39,095 nucleotides of DNA, taken from Chlamydiota bacterium (GTDB taxonomy: Bacteria; Chlamydiota; Chlamydiia; Chlamydiales; Parachlamydiaceae). The notes below the pieces were generated by a model, which was not told the origin of the DNA, did not search any database, and saw only the letters and a list, made by a program, of their open reading frames with translations. Shown here piece after piece: positions 1 to 11,961 of the stretch (position 1 is its first letter; every line of letters starts with the position of its first letter). Where the stretch lies: NCBI GenBank assembly GCA_013285965.1, contig JABDGQ010000005.1:62687-101781 (forward strand), written 5' to 3'. Position numbers and translations under genes: made by a program.

Positions 1-7
1 AAAGATT

Positions 8-57
8 AAGAATAAAATGCAGCCTGTAGGGGTGCCATAGTCTTTGTGTTACACTTA
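8..57. repeat. 50-bp direct repeat, copy 1
   Basis: This 50-bp stretch recurs in the same orientation at 448-497 with only two mismatches. It contains the short hairpin-forming segment GCAGCC...GGGTGC, which is imperfect here and perfect in copy 2. The two copies bracket the GxxExxY remnant and its inverted repeats. They could be the ends of a duplicated or inserted segment, or an intergenic repeat family. No target-site duplication is clear. Confidence 0.8.
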
Positions 58-73
58 TTATGAAAAAATTATA

Positions 74-106
74 AACTACCACAGAGCCCACAGAGCCCAC
101 AGAGGG
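74..106. repeat. CACAGAG-type inverted repeat, left arm
   Basis: This arm begins AAACTACCACAGAGCCCACA and runs into a G-rich end. Its reverse complement is at 264-291. The left arm carries one extra 9-bp unit (a tandem CACAGAGCC duplication), so the arms match with a 9-bp loop-out. From general recollection, CACAGAG-rich inverted repeats are common beside GxxExxY genes, and that is what lies between the arms here. Confidence 0.75.
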
Positions 107-120
107 GGATAAATTATTCA

Positions 121-263
121 GCCAATCTTAATGTATCAGAAGAGATAGATGGACGTGAAACTGATCCTTTAATGGGTAATATTATAGGAGCTGCTATCGA
201 AGATTACTTATCAATTTCAATGTAAAACATTTGGTAGAGGGCATTCGTCGAATGAAGATATAA
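121..263 (+). pseudogene. GxxExxY family protein, internally deleted remnant
   Basis: Two pieces of one small protein family remain. The frame through 172-201 reads MGNIIGAAIE, the usual N-terminal motif of GxxExxY proteins. From 207 a different frame reads LINFNVKHLVEGIRRMKI followed by TAA at 261-263, which is the typical C-terminus of the same family. The middle of the protein (roughly 80 residues in intact members) is missing and the two parts are out of frame, so the gene is dead. The function of the family is not established. The family assignment rests on motif memory, but both ends agree independently and in the right order. Confidence 0.7.
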
Positions 264-291
264 CCCCTCTCTGTGGGCTCTGTGGTAGTTT
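264..291. repeat. CACAGAG-type inverted repeat, right arm
   Basis: This is the reverse complement of the 74-106 arm without its extra 9-bp unit, and it starts immediately after the stop codon of the GxxExxY remnant. The arms could form a stem in a transcript and act as a terminator-like end of the remnant. They could also be ends of a mobilisable cassette. The segment between this arm and position 447 shows no coding or structural signal that I can support. Confidence 0.75.
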
Positions 292-447
292 TTATTTTTG
301 GAGTTTATTTTTTATACAAGAAGAATTTCAAGAGATATGATACATCAAAAAGATTCCGAATAGGTTCTAATAATGACATAGATATGAGTTCTAGTCTGAA
401 AGGCTATAATTGCTATAGCTCATGAAAATGCCATGTGGTGCTAATAT

Positions 448-497
448 AAGAATAAAATGCAGCCTGTAGGGCTGCCATGGTCTTTGTGTTACACTTA
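448..497. repeat. 50-bp direct repeat, copy 2
   Basis: Second copy of the 8-57 repeat (48 of 50 positions identical by eye). Here the internal hairpin GCAGCC-TGTAG-GGCTGC is perfect. It lies just outside the rRNA operon terminator. Confidence 0.8.
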
Positions 498-507
498 ATT
501 TTGAGAC

Positions 508-537
508 AAAAAAAACCCTAGAAATTTAATTCTAGGG
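508..537 (-). terminator. Rho-independent terminator of the rRNA operon
   Basis: On the minus strand an 8-bp stem (CCCTAGAA / TTCTAGGG, 530-537 and 516-523) closes a 6-nt AT loop and is followed by a run of eight T (508-515). It lies 14 bp past the 3' end of 5S rRNA, so it ends the 16S-23S-5S transcript. Confidence 0.92.
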
Positions 538-550
538 CATGAGGAAAAAG

Positions 551-665
551 CTTGGCGGCGACCTACTCTCCCACACTCTTGTGTGCAGTACCATTGGCGA
601 TGAAAGGCTTGACTTCTGAGTTCGGGATGGGATCAGGTATTTCCCTTTCTCTAAAGCCACCAAGC
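551..665 (-). rRNA. rrf: 5S ribosomal RNA
   Basis: The minus strand shows the conserved 5S core, including CCCATCCCGAACTCAGAAGT and the 3' GGAGAGTAGGTCGCCGCCAAG-type helix partner. Its length of about 115 nt is normal. It is the last gene of the operon, separated from 23S by about 136 bp in which I see no tRNA. The ends are estimated from pairing of the terminal helix and could be off by a few bases. Confidence 0.95.
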
Positions 666-801
666 AAAAGTTATCTAATTTGGAGTAATATCACTTACAA
701 AAAACAGCGCTTTAGGCATCTCTTCACATGCTTGAACAATAATTTGTGACACACTTAGTAAGTGCTGAAGGCATTGTCTAGCCTTTCAGTAAAAAAAAAG
801 T

Positions 802-3746
<2,945 letters not shown>

Positions 3747-4035
3747 ATAAATTTGGTTTCAAACAATTAAGTATGAGTTCGACTAATATGTAAGCTCGCG
3801 CTTACATCATCCTTAATTACATTATGTGAAGATTATCCTAAAGCGCTGATTTTTATCAGTGAATTTTACTTCAATTTCTGATTGACGCTCAGATTTATCT
3901 GCTCGTCATCAGCCTTTAGATAACTTGTATTTAACCTCATATGACTTTCAAAATAGTGCTTTGACAATACGAGGAAGACAATATGTATAGCAGAGCTCGT
4001 TCAACCTGTTCGCCATTGTAGGCAAACTGTCCTTA
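3747..4035 (-). other. 16S-23S internal transcribed spacer, no tRNA
   Basis: This spacer of about 289 bp is AT-rich, and I find no tRNA cloverleaf or GTTCRANNC box on either strand. Absence of spacer tRNAs fits the arrangement known for Chlamydiae. Several short inverted repeats near its ends probably serve processing of the precursor. Confidence 0.8.
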
Positions 4036-5571
<1,536 letters not shown>

Positions 5572-5615
5572 ACAGAATAATATTTCTTGAAAATTTACAT
5601 TTTCTAATTCTAACA

Positions 5616-5639
5616 GCATGATAGATTGCTCTATCACGC
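5616..5639 (-). other. rRNA leader hairpin
   Basis: A 9-bp stem with one mismatch (GCATGATAG at 5616-5624 against CTATCACGC at 5631-5639) closes a 6-nt loop, between the putative promoter and the 16S 5' end. It probably lies in the transcribed leader and could take part in RNase III processing. No boxA-like antitermination signal was recognised. Confidence 0.45.
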
Positions 5640-5657
5640 ACAAGCTCTTTATTGCGC

Positions 5658-5686
5658 TTTACATATTGTCTTTCTCATACTGTCAA
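5658..5686 (-). promoter_or_regulatory. Candidate sigma-66/sigma-70-type promoter of the rRNA operon
   Basis: On the minus strand a perfect -35 TTGACA (5681-5686) is separated by exactly 17 bp from TGTAAA (5658-5663), which matches four of six bases of the -10 consensus. Transcription would start near 5650, about 80 bp ahead of 16S. This is the best promoter match in the 315-bp gap between nhaD and 16S. It is a prediction from sequence only. Confidence 0.6.
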
Positions 5687-5805
5687 AACAACTGCCGATA
5701 TTTACTATCGACTTTTCATTCACAACTGATGTCTTGTTAACATCTGTTTTCGTGAAGATACGATCAATATACTCAAAGATGCGCATTTATGGCAACAGCA
5801 TTTGT

Positions 5806-5849
5806 GAAAAAAAATGCAACATCTACTTTAGCACACTTGTAGATAGCAT
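5806..5849. terminator. Bidirectional hairpin terminator downstream of nhaD
   Basis: A stem formed by ATGCAACATCTAC (5814-5826) and GTAGATAGCAT (5839-5849), with a bulge, has A/T runs on both sides. Read on the minus strand it ends in eight T (5806-5813). It sits 38 bp past the nhaD stop codon and separates nhaD from the rRNA promoter. Confidence 0.75.
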
Positions 5850-5886
5850 TTTTTTCACATTACTCAAAACGCTATGCATCGATCTC

Positions 5887-7152
5887 TCAAACATTCATTA
5901 GTTTAAACACAGCAATACCAGCAAAATAGCCAACAGATGCAGCCGCTCCAACATTGCGCATATACCAAAAGAAACTAACCCTCTCAAGGCCCATATAAGC
6001 AATACCAGCAGCTGAGCCAATGATTAACATACTTCCGCCAGTTCCTGCACAATAAGCAATTAAACTCCAAAAATTAGAATCCTGCGGATACTGCTCTAAG
6101 CTATACATACCCATAGTTGCTGCTACTAATGGAACGTTATCAATAACTGCCGATGCTATTCCAATAATAACAGCTATAATATCTGTATTGGCAAATGTGT
6201 GACTCATCCATTCAGCTAAACAAGCTAAACAACCTGCTGTATACAAAGCATCCACGGCTAATAAAATCCCTAAAAAAAACATAACACTACTTAAATCAAT
6301 TTCACGCATGATTGTTGGCACGCGCAAATGGGGACGATCAGCAAACCTTGCGTGCATGATATCTGTAATCAACCACATCAAACCCAAACCAAGAAGAATA
6401 CCCATAAATGGCGGTAAGCCTGTAAGGGTTTTAAAGATAGGGATAAAAATAAGTGAAGAGACTCCTAAGCATAAAATTAGCAAACCGCCAGGTTCAAATT
6501 CTTCATCGACATTTTTTAAAATTTGGGGGAAATTACCACGCAAATAAAAACTTAGATAAATTAAGGCGCATAGTAAACATACCAAACTAGGCAAAAAAAG
6601 CTTTTGCATAATATTACTTGCTGATATTTGACCACCAATCCAAAGCATTGTAGTAGTAATATCGCCAATTGGGGTCCACGCCCCACCAGCATTAGCTGCA
6701 ATAACCACCGCACCTCCTAAAAGGGGACGGTCATCTGCATCTGACACCAATTTGCTTAAAAGAGAAATCATGACAATAGTTGTCGTTAAATTATCTAAAA
6801 CCGCCGAGAGAAAAAAAGAGCTCAAACCAATTAACCACAATAGCTTACGTTTTGAGCGAACATTAATGGCATTTGACACTAAAGCAAATCCTTTATGAGC
6901 ATTTATTACCGCTATGATGGTCAAAGCTGCCATCAAAAATACAATAATTTCGCTAATATTTGCCAAATGCTCACTTAAAAAACTGATATTGTGATCAGTA
7001 AATTCTCTATTTTTCATAAACTGTAAAAACCAACAAGCAATCGCTGTCAATAAGGCCACTGCCGTTTTATTGATTTTTGTACAGTGTTCTAAAGCAATCA
7101 ATAAATAGCCAATCGTAAAGCAAACAATCATCAACAAATTATAAACATTCAT
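5887..7152 (-). CDS. nhaD: NhaD-type Na+/H+ antiporter
   Basis: Polytopic inner-membrane protein of 421 residues that exchanges sodium for protons. About 11-12 hydrophobic segments can be seen. Family motifs of the NhaD / ion-transporter superfamily are clear: SAVLDNLTTTIVM around residue 116, GGAWTPIGDITTTMLW around 155, VIDNVPLVAATMGMY around 338 and GTGGSMLIIGSAAG around 369. The two Asp-Asn (DN) hairpins are those expected in this superfamily. The start codon shown has only a weak purine tract before it. The gene stands alone between its own terminator and a repeat-filled gap. NhaD-type antiporters are known in chlamydiae, where sodium gradients support transport. Confidence 0.92.
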   Translation of the reverse strand: MNVYNLLMIVCFTIGYLLIALEHCTKINKTAVALLTAIACWFLQFMKNREFTDHNISFLSEHLANISEIIVFLMAALTIIAVINAHKGFALVSNAINVRSKRKLLWLIGLSSFFLSAVLDNLTTTIVMISLLSKLVSDADDRPLLGGAVVIAANAGGAWTPIGDITTTMLWIGGQISASNIMQKLFLPSLVCLLCALIYLSFYLRGNFPQILKNVDEEFEPGGLLILCLGVSSLIFIPIFKTLTGLPPFMGILLGLGLMWLITDIMHARFADRPHLRVPTIMREIDLSSVMFFLGILLAVDALYTAGCLACLAEWMSHTFANTDIIAVIIGIASAVIDNVPLVAATMGMYSLEQYPQDSNFWSLIAYCAGTGGSMLIIGSAAGIAYMGLERVSFFWYMRNVGAAASVGYFAGIAVFKLMNV

Positions 7153-7209
7153 CTTACAAACTTTCGTGAAAGAGTTAATAAACTGGGTTAGGCTCAGGCC
7201 AACTTTAAT

Positions 7210-7259
7210 GATTATAAGTCTCTAGCAAATCTCTTGTAAAGAGATTTAAATCCATAATC
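7210..7259. repeat. Hairpin-forming palindrome in the nhaD upstream gap
   Basis: A perfect 9-bp stem (AAATCTCTT 7227-7235 / AAGAGATTT 7239-7247) with a 3-nt loop lies inside a wider GATTAT...ATAATC pair (7210-7215 and 7254-7259). It lacks a T-run, so it may be a weak terminator or a small mobile repeat. No gene is supported between 7153 and 7621. Confidence 0.5.
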
Positions 7260-7344
7260 AATAGATAATAACCTTTAGTTGCGTTATAGTTAAAACCTGA
7301 GTTTTCAGTTTTTTGGTCCTTTCGGCTAATATGAAAGCTCAATA

Positions 7345-7503
7345 GACTTCTTTCGAAATTACATTTATTTGTTAAAATTGCCTTTTTTGGCATCTTTGAT
7401 CCTAAATTTTTCGATCATATTGCCAATATGCTCTTAAAATTTGGAATCAAATCTGCTCAAAAAACATCAATTTTTCCAAAAAAAGCCAATTTCGAAAGAA
7501 GTC
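7345..7503 (-). mobile_element. IS630-type MITE, copy A
   Basis: A 159-bp element with 16-bp perfect terminal inverted repeats (GACTTCTTTCGAAATT), flanked on both sides by TA (7343-7344 and 7504-7505). It is the near-identical reverse complement of the element at 35685-35844. It has no transposase and no believable coding region. TA duplication and these termini fit elements moved in trans by an IS630/Tc1-mariner transposase. A short open frame that starts inside it is an artefact. Confidence 0.88.
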
Positions 7504-7505
7504 TA

Positions 7506-7622
7506 ATTTAAAAAGTTGATGTGCAATTTACATGAAAAGTTTTTCTGACAAATTTTGAGAGTATATTATCAAGATGTAAAAGCGAACCACTTTAACAAGC
7601 CAATGAAATTTCGAAAGAAGGC
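7506..7622 (+). mobile_element. Decayed second MITE copy abutting copy A
   Basis: This segment aligns with the 35685 element in direct orientation. AAATTTTGAGAGTATATT matches the core AAATTTTAAGAGCATATT, the TTTAACAA block is kept, and the right end AATTTCGAAAGAAGGC (7607-7622) is followed by TA. The left end is eroded or was lost when copy A inserted. It is older than copy A, judging by the mismatches. The final C of the element and the TA supply the stop codon (TAG on the minus strand) of the adjacent gene. Confidence 0.65.
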
Positions 7623-8158
7623 TAATTTAAACCATGTTTTTTTAAAACTGCTTGCGCTTCATGTTGAATAGTCTCTAGAGTTTTATGACCACTTGCTATT
7701 TCTGTAAGATATGGTACACAGCTCTCAAGCAAGTAAGCAATTGACGATAAAATGGCAATAATGGGCTCTTTGGCAACTCCTTCAGCAGAACAAACATGTA
7801 CGTATCGATAATAAATTAAACGATCAGCTTCATAAACACCAAATGTTGATAAATCAAACATAGCATTCATACTCAAAACTAGTGTAATTGTCTCTTTAAG
7901 ACGTTGTTCGGATATTTGTATTGGTAGAAGAACAAAAAAATGTAAAAATTTAGGATCTTCATTGGCAGCAATTTCATTGGCAGTTGACCAAAAAATGCGC
8001 AAAACCACCGCATTGTTTTCAACAGTACCTGGCATCTGCACAATGATCTGTTCATGACGACTCAGTTCAGTTGGGGTTTGCAAATCACAAATGAAACCTT
8101 GTTCTTCAAAAAGATGTTTTATTTCAGATAAATTGCTTAATAAGTGTTTACGGGTCAT
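7622..8158 (-). CDS. Hypothetical protein, possible YbjN/chaperone-like fold
   Basis: A soluble, slightly acidic protein of 178 residues with no signal peptide or membrane segment. Its size and its alternation of short strands with a long helix (about residues 130-175) resemble YbjN-type or type III chaperone-type alpha/beta proteins, but I see no defining motif and give no function. It lies 7 bp downstream of the two-lobed hydrophobic protein on the same strand, so the two are probably co-transcribed. A chaperone and membrane-substrate pair is possible but is inference. Its stop codon is formed by the end of a decayed MITE, so the extreme C-terminus may not be ancestral. Confidence 0.6.
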   Translation of the reverse strand: MTRKHLLSNLSEIKHLFEEQGFICDLQTPTELSRHEQIIVQMPGTVENNAVVLRIFWSTANEIAANEDPKFLHFFVLLPIQISEQRLKETITLVLSMNAMFDLSTFGVYEADRLIYYRYVHVCSAEGVAKEPIIAILSSIAYLLESCVPYLTEIASGHKTLETIQHEAQAVLKKHGLN

Positions 8159-8165
8159 AATATCT

Positions 8166-9353
8166 CTATTCTTTTTCTATAATACATTTTAGAGTTTGTT
8201 CAAGCAATGAAGTGCCACCGGCATAGCGCGTATTAGTCGCGATAGCATTGATATCAAAAACATCGGGCAACTCAGATACAATTTGATGGCTTCTCAAGCT
8301 ATCCTCGATAATACTTTTAAATTTAAACAATATTTTAGTCTCAGAACTATCGTTTTCTTCTAATTTTTTATTGTTAGGTAATGTCAATTTTTTTTGTACA
8401 CAAATTTTACAAAATCCTTTCAATTTAAGTTTTTCAAAATTTAAACTATTACTCATCCGTTCAGCTATAGTATTAGCCAAATTATTCTGATGCTCTCGTC
8501 CTTTATTCCTACATTTATAGTAGCGATATGCAAATAAAGATAATGAGATAGAGCAGTCAGCTACCACGATGGCTGCCACCACCCACCCAATCGGAGTAAA
8601 TCCAGTTACCATTAAGCTGGCAATACCCAATGGCACATAAACTGTGGCTTGTAAAGCTGATTGGACGGTCGTTAAAGTAGAAAACCAAGCTCTGGCTGAA
8701 AGACCCTCTTTTTCACGAGACAAAAGTAAAAAGAAAATGTTTTTATTTGCATCGGCAGACTTGGTAGTACTACTTTTGAAAATAACATCATTAGCTATCC
8801 GTTCGATTTTAGAATACAATTCTCCTACTTTTTTGTAGCGACCCACTGTGTGAATGGTGCTCAATACTCCAGTCAATAAAAATGAAACTTTCCCTAAAAC
8901 CTTAGAAGTGGCCATTAACTTTGTCTTAGTTAAGTCTGAAAGAAATTTTAACCCTGAAATCGCAGAGGCCCAAAATCTACCGACCTCAGCACCAATTTTA
9001 AGTAGTTCTAGCCCTTTATACATTTTTTGAGATAATTGCTGAGGAGCATTTGCTGCTAAAGTATAAATAGAAATAAAGAAATTATGTGTTGAAAATGCCA
9101 TGGCACGCCATTCTGCACCTTTAAAAATTACAGATAGATCGGTAGCAGTAATACCATTCATATCAACTACAGACTCGAAAAACGAGACAGTTAACTCAAG
9201 AAATTGTTCGCCTACTACTGCAGCTGTAGCTGTCAATACGGCGCAGGCCAGCGCTATTTTAAATTTCTCTTTTACCTCTTCCGATGGACGGATATTTTCT
9301 GCAAAATTATAGTAATTTGGATTAACTCTTCCTAACGAAGCTGCACTTTCCAT
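8166..9353 (-). CDS. Hypothetical membrane-associated protein with two hydrophobic regions, effector/Inc candidate
   Basis: I choose the Met at 9353 (sequence MESAASLGRV) rather than an upstream in-frame ATG at 9401, because the 16 extra residues come from AT-rich promoter-like DNA. The protein then has 395 residues. Two hydrophobic regions are visible, one near residue 35 (IALACAVLTATAAVVGEQF) and a stronger bilobed one near residue 240 (PLGIASLMVTGFTPIGW and following). The latter resembles the paired membrane hairpin of chlamydial inclusion-membrane proteins. The C-terminal third is charged and soluble. No enzymatic motif was recognised. The gene precedes the 178-residue hypothetical gene by 7 bp. 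The Inc-like role is inference from layout only. Confidence 0.6.
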   Translation of the reverse strand: MESAASLGRVNPNYYNFAENIRPSEEVKEKFKIALACAVLTATAAVVGEQFLELTVSFFESVVDMNGITATDLSVIFKGAEWRAMAFSTHNFFISIYTLAANAPQQLSQKMYKGLELLKIGAEVGRFWASAISGLKFLSDLTKTKLMATSKVLGKVSFLLTGVLSTIHTVGRYKKVGELYSKIERIANDVIFKSSTTKSADANKNIFFLLLSREKEGLSARAWFSTLTTVQSALQATVYVPLGIASLMVTGFTPIGWVVAAIVVADCSISLSLFAYRYYKCRNKGREHQNNLANTIAERMSNSLNFEKLKLKGFCKICVQKKLTLPNNKKLEENDSSETKILFKFKSIIEDSLRSHQIVSELPDVFDINAIATNTRYAGGTSLLEQTLKCIIEKE

Positions 9354-9557
9354 AGTATTACCATATTTATAGATTAAAATAATAACATTTATATTAATCA
9401 AACTTAATATAAAGTTAACATATTTTATTTAAAAGTTCAATTTTTTGTTATATAAAATAATTAAATATGAAATATTTTATATATAAATCAAGAACACCTT
9501 TACCATCAACAAATATTTTTTATTTTTATTTCCTCTCAATTTTGATATCATTTAAAA

Positions 9558-10427
9558 ATGAAAAAAAATCTTTCTATTGGTGTGGTTGTCCCCACCTATC
9601 AAGGGGCACATCATATACAACGCTGTCTTGTCCCATTACTGCAATCCCCTTTGCAACCAAGGATATTGGTAGTCGATTCTGGCTCAAGTGACAATACCGT
9701 GGACATTGCCAAAACTTTAGGTGTAGAAATAATTACCATAAAACAAGAGGCTTTTAACCATGGTGCGACCCGCGAAATGGCCCGCCAATATTTGAATTGT
9801 GATATTATTGTAATGATGTCACAGGATGCTTACCCTAAAACGAGTAAAATGCTTGAATTATTAGTTGAGCCGATAAAAAATGGTGCAGCTGCTATTGCCT
9901 ATGCTAGACAACTGCCTCATAAAGAGGCCAATTTTTTTGCTGCCTTTTTGCGGCACTTTAATTATCCAACACAAAGCCATTTACGCAGTATAAAAGATAT
10001 TGCTAAATATGAGAGTTATACCTTTTTTTGTTCAAATTCATGTGCGGCATATTTAAATAGCGCACTTAATGATATCGATGGATTTTCAAGAGTAAGTTTT
10101 GGCGAAGACACTCTTGCTGTTGCTCGATTACTATTACACGGTTATAGTATTGCTTATGTCGCAGAAGCACAGGTCTATCATTCTCATAACAGCAATTTGC
10201 GCGATGAATTTAATCGTTATTATCAGATTGGTCGATTGCATCGCCAATATGCAGATCTGTTTACTTTAGCTGGGAAAGCTAACAAACAAGGGAAATTATA
10301 TCTACAGCAACTTTCAAGAGAATTATGGCGCAAATATCCACATTTACTTCCGTATGGCTGTATGCAGATATTTGCAAAATGGGCCGGTTATTATTTAGGG
10401 CGGGCCGCTGTAAGTGGGAAAAATTAG
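9558..10427 (+). CDS. Family 2 glycosyltransferase, rhamnosyltransferase-like
   Basis: A cytosolic GT-A glycosyltransferase of 289 residues. VVPTYQGAHHI opens the Rossmann-like domain, VVDSGSSDNT (residues 38-47) binds the nucleotide sugar, FNHGATR (66-72) is typical of the RfbN/WbbL rhamnosyltransferase group, SQDAYP (88-93) stands in the DXD position, and FGEDT with EAQVYHSH near residues 180-205 belongs to the acceptor and catalytic part. It probably adds a sugar to an O-antigen-like or other surface glycan; donor and acceptor cannot be told from sequence. There is no recognisable Shine-Dalgarno. The stop overlaps the convergent outer-membrane protein gene by 4 bp. The 204-bp gap upstream is very AT-rich and must hold divergent promoters. 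Confidence 0.88.
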   Translation: MKKNLSIGVVVPTYQGAHHIQRCLVPLLQSPLQPRILVVDSGSSDNTVDIAKTLGVEIITIKQEAFNHGATREMARQYLNCDIIVMMSQDAYPKTSKMLELLVEPIKNGAAAIAYARQLPHKEANFFAAFLRHFNYPTQSHLRSIKDIAKYESYTFFCSNSCAAYLNSALNDIDGFSRVSFGEDTLAVARLLLHGYSIAYVAEAQVYHSHNSNLRDEFNRYYQIGRLHRQYADLFTLAGKANKQGKLYLQQLSRELWRKYPHLLPYGCMQIFAKWAGYYLGRAAVSGKN

Positions 10428-11107
10428 AAGTAGTATGCTAAGCCAATCTTACCACCTTTGCCTCTGAGACCATGTTTTTCTTTGGACAACGAAAGATTGT
10501 AAGCAAAACCAGCCGTAACAGACCAATTTTTGTTTAAGCTATAATCAAGGCCAATCATATAATTTGATCCTTCACAATGAGTGTGTGAAGAAATGATTGG
10601 TTTAATTTTGGTATGTGTACGACTCCAGGCATACTGATAAGCACCCGTAATAGTTAATTTGTCATTAAAGGTGTAACATATTTCTATCCCCACATAAGGG
10701 CCACATGCTCGAAAACGCTCTTTGAGATGAAACAAACCTACTTGCTCAAAATCAACTTTAGTGTGCAAATAACTCCAATTAACACCAACACTAGGTAAAA
10801 TTTTTATTTTATCTGTAATCGGCAAATAATAACCAACACCCATGCTAGCTGCCGCTAAACCACCATCTTTCCAGCCTAGCAAAAAACCTGGTTTCAAGCA
10901 CAAACCTTGATAAACTAGTATTGTTAAGTCGCCTTTTGCTCCAATCATGCGGAGTGTTTCAGTAGTTTTACCATGCTCTAAAATATCAATATTGATTAAA
11001 GCCGGTGCAAGTTCAACCTTACCTTTAATTTCACTATGCGCGGATCTTGCAAAAAAACAAGTTAGCGCTAGTGTAAACGCCATTATATTACAATAAAATG
11101 TATGCAT
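10424..11107 (-). CDS. Small beta-barrel outer-membrane protein
   Basis: A protein of 227 residues with an N-terminal signal peptide (hydrophobic stretch ending near FARSAHS, cleavage around residue 25). Alternating hydrophobic and polar strands separated by turns follow, with a terminal aromatic pair (AYYF) as expected for recognition by the BAM machinery. The size fits an 8-10-stranded barrel of the OmpW/OmpA-barrel type. Cysteines at four places in the mature part (for example CLKPG, ACGPY, EICYT, THCEG) could form the disulfide-linked envelope typical of chlamydiae. It is the last of three minus-strand genes (cyclophilin, hemF, this one) with short gaps, so co-transcription is likely. The ligand is unknown. 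Confidence 0.75.
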   Translation of the reverse strand: MHTFYCNIMAFTLALTCFFARSAHSEIKGKVELAPALINIDILEHGKTTETLRMIGAKGDLTILVYQGLCLKPGFLLGWKDGGLAAASMGVGYYLPITDKIKILPSVGVNWSYLHTKVDFEQVGLFHLKERFRACGPYVGIEICYTFNDKLTITGAYQYAWSRTHTKIKPIISSHTHCEGSNYMIGLDYSLNKNWSVTAGFAYNLSLSKEKHGLRGKGGKIGLAYYF

Positions 11108-11143
11108 ATTAATAACCCTAAGTAGTTAAAATTTAAATTATAT

Positions 11144-11944
11144 TTACCACTGAACCAAAGGTGGCATAGAACATAAAATTGCCTCAGGATTGCCACCAGA
11201 TTGAAAACCAAAGCGAGTGCCTCGGTCATACATGAGATTAAATTCGGCATAATGCGCTCGAAAACGCAATTGCACTTGTCGCTCTTCCTCTATATATGGT
11301 TGAGCAATACGCTTATGATAAATAGGCAAAATGGCGTGGATAAATGAATTACCTACAGCTTGCCAAAGTGCCATATCTTTATCAAAATCACCACTATCTA
11401 AGTGATCAAAGAATACTCCACCAACGCCTCTTTCTTTGGAGCGATGCGGTATGTAGAAATACTCTTTTGCTGTTTGCGCAAAATTATCATAAATTTCGCT
11501 ACCAAAAGGCTCTAATGCTTTTCGCGCGACGCTATGAAAATGTTCAGTATCCTCAGGGTATGTAATACCCATGGGAGAAAGATCGTAACCTCCACCAAAC
11601 CAACATTTACAATCTGTCTGAATAAAACGTAGATTTAAGTGTACAGTGGGTGCATGAGGATTAGCCATGTGGGTAATTAAACTAATCCCTCGTGCTAAAA
11701 AAGGGCCGTTTCTATCTGACAATGGATAGGAAGGCCCCCCCACCGCAGACCAATTGACGGCCGCTTTTTCAAAAACGTCTCCGCGTAGCAGAGCAATCTC
11801 ACCGCCACCTTCATGATGATATTTCCAAGGAGTGCGAATAAATCGTGCCTGTGACTCTAATTTTTCAAAAGCATCAATCAGCTGTGCGCGCAACCCTCGC
11901 AAAAAATCATTTAAGTGTTCTTGCTGAGGATGAGATAAAATCAT
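11144..11944 (-). CDS. hemF: Oxygen-dependent coproporphyrinogen III oxidase, short C-terminus
   Basis: Converts coproporphyrinogen III to protoporphyrinogen IX in heme synthesis, using oxygen. Family signatures are complete: PWKYHHEGGGE, RGDVFEKAAVNWSAVGG, HMANPHAPTVHLNLRF, WFGGGYDLSP, HRSKERGVGGVFFDHL, and near the end FNLMYDRGTRFGFQSGGNPE. The protein stops right after MPPLVQW at residue 266, whereas members such as E. coli HemF (about 300 residues) run on for roughly 30 more after this point. The codons after the stop read no continuation, so the tail is absent, not frameshifted nearby. Most catalytic residues are upstream of this, so activity is plausible. It lies 17 bp after the cyclophilin gene. 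Confidence 0.92.
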   Translation of the reverse strand: MILSHPQQEHLNDFLRGLRAQLIDAFEKLESQARFIRTPWKYHHEGGGEIALLRGDVFEKAAVNWSAVGGPSYPLSDRNGPFLARGISLITHMANPHAPTVHLNLRFIQTDCKCWFGGGYDLSPMGITYPEDTEHFHSVARKALEPFGSEIYDNFAQTAKEYFYIPHRSKERGVGGVFFDHLDSGDFDKDMALWQAVGNSFIHAILPIYHKRIAQPYIEEERQVQLRFRAHYAEFNLMYDRGTRFGFQSGGNPEAILCSMPPLVQW

Positions 11945-11961
11945 ATACTATTAACAAAGCT

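Noticed and set aside
3747-4035. A tRNA in the 16S-23S spacer
   Set aside because: No cloverleaf or T-arm consensus was found on either strand.
7205-7393. Small minus-strand protein of 62 residues
   Set aside because: Its N-terminal part lies within MITE copy A and the rest in a hairpin-rich gap; no ribosome site or domain.
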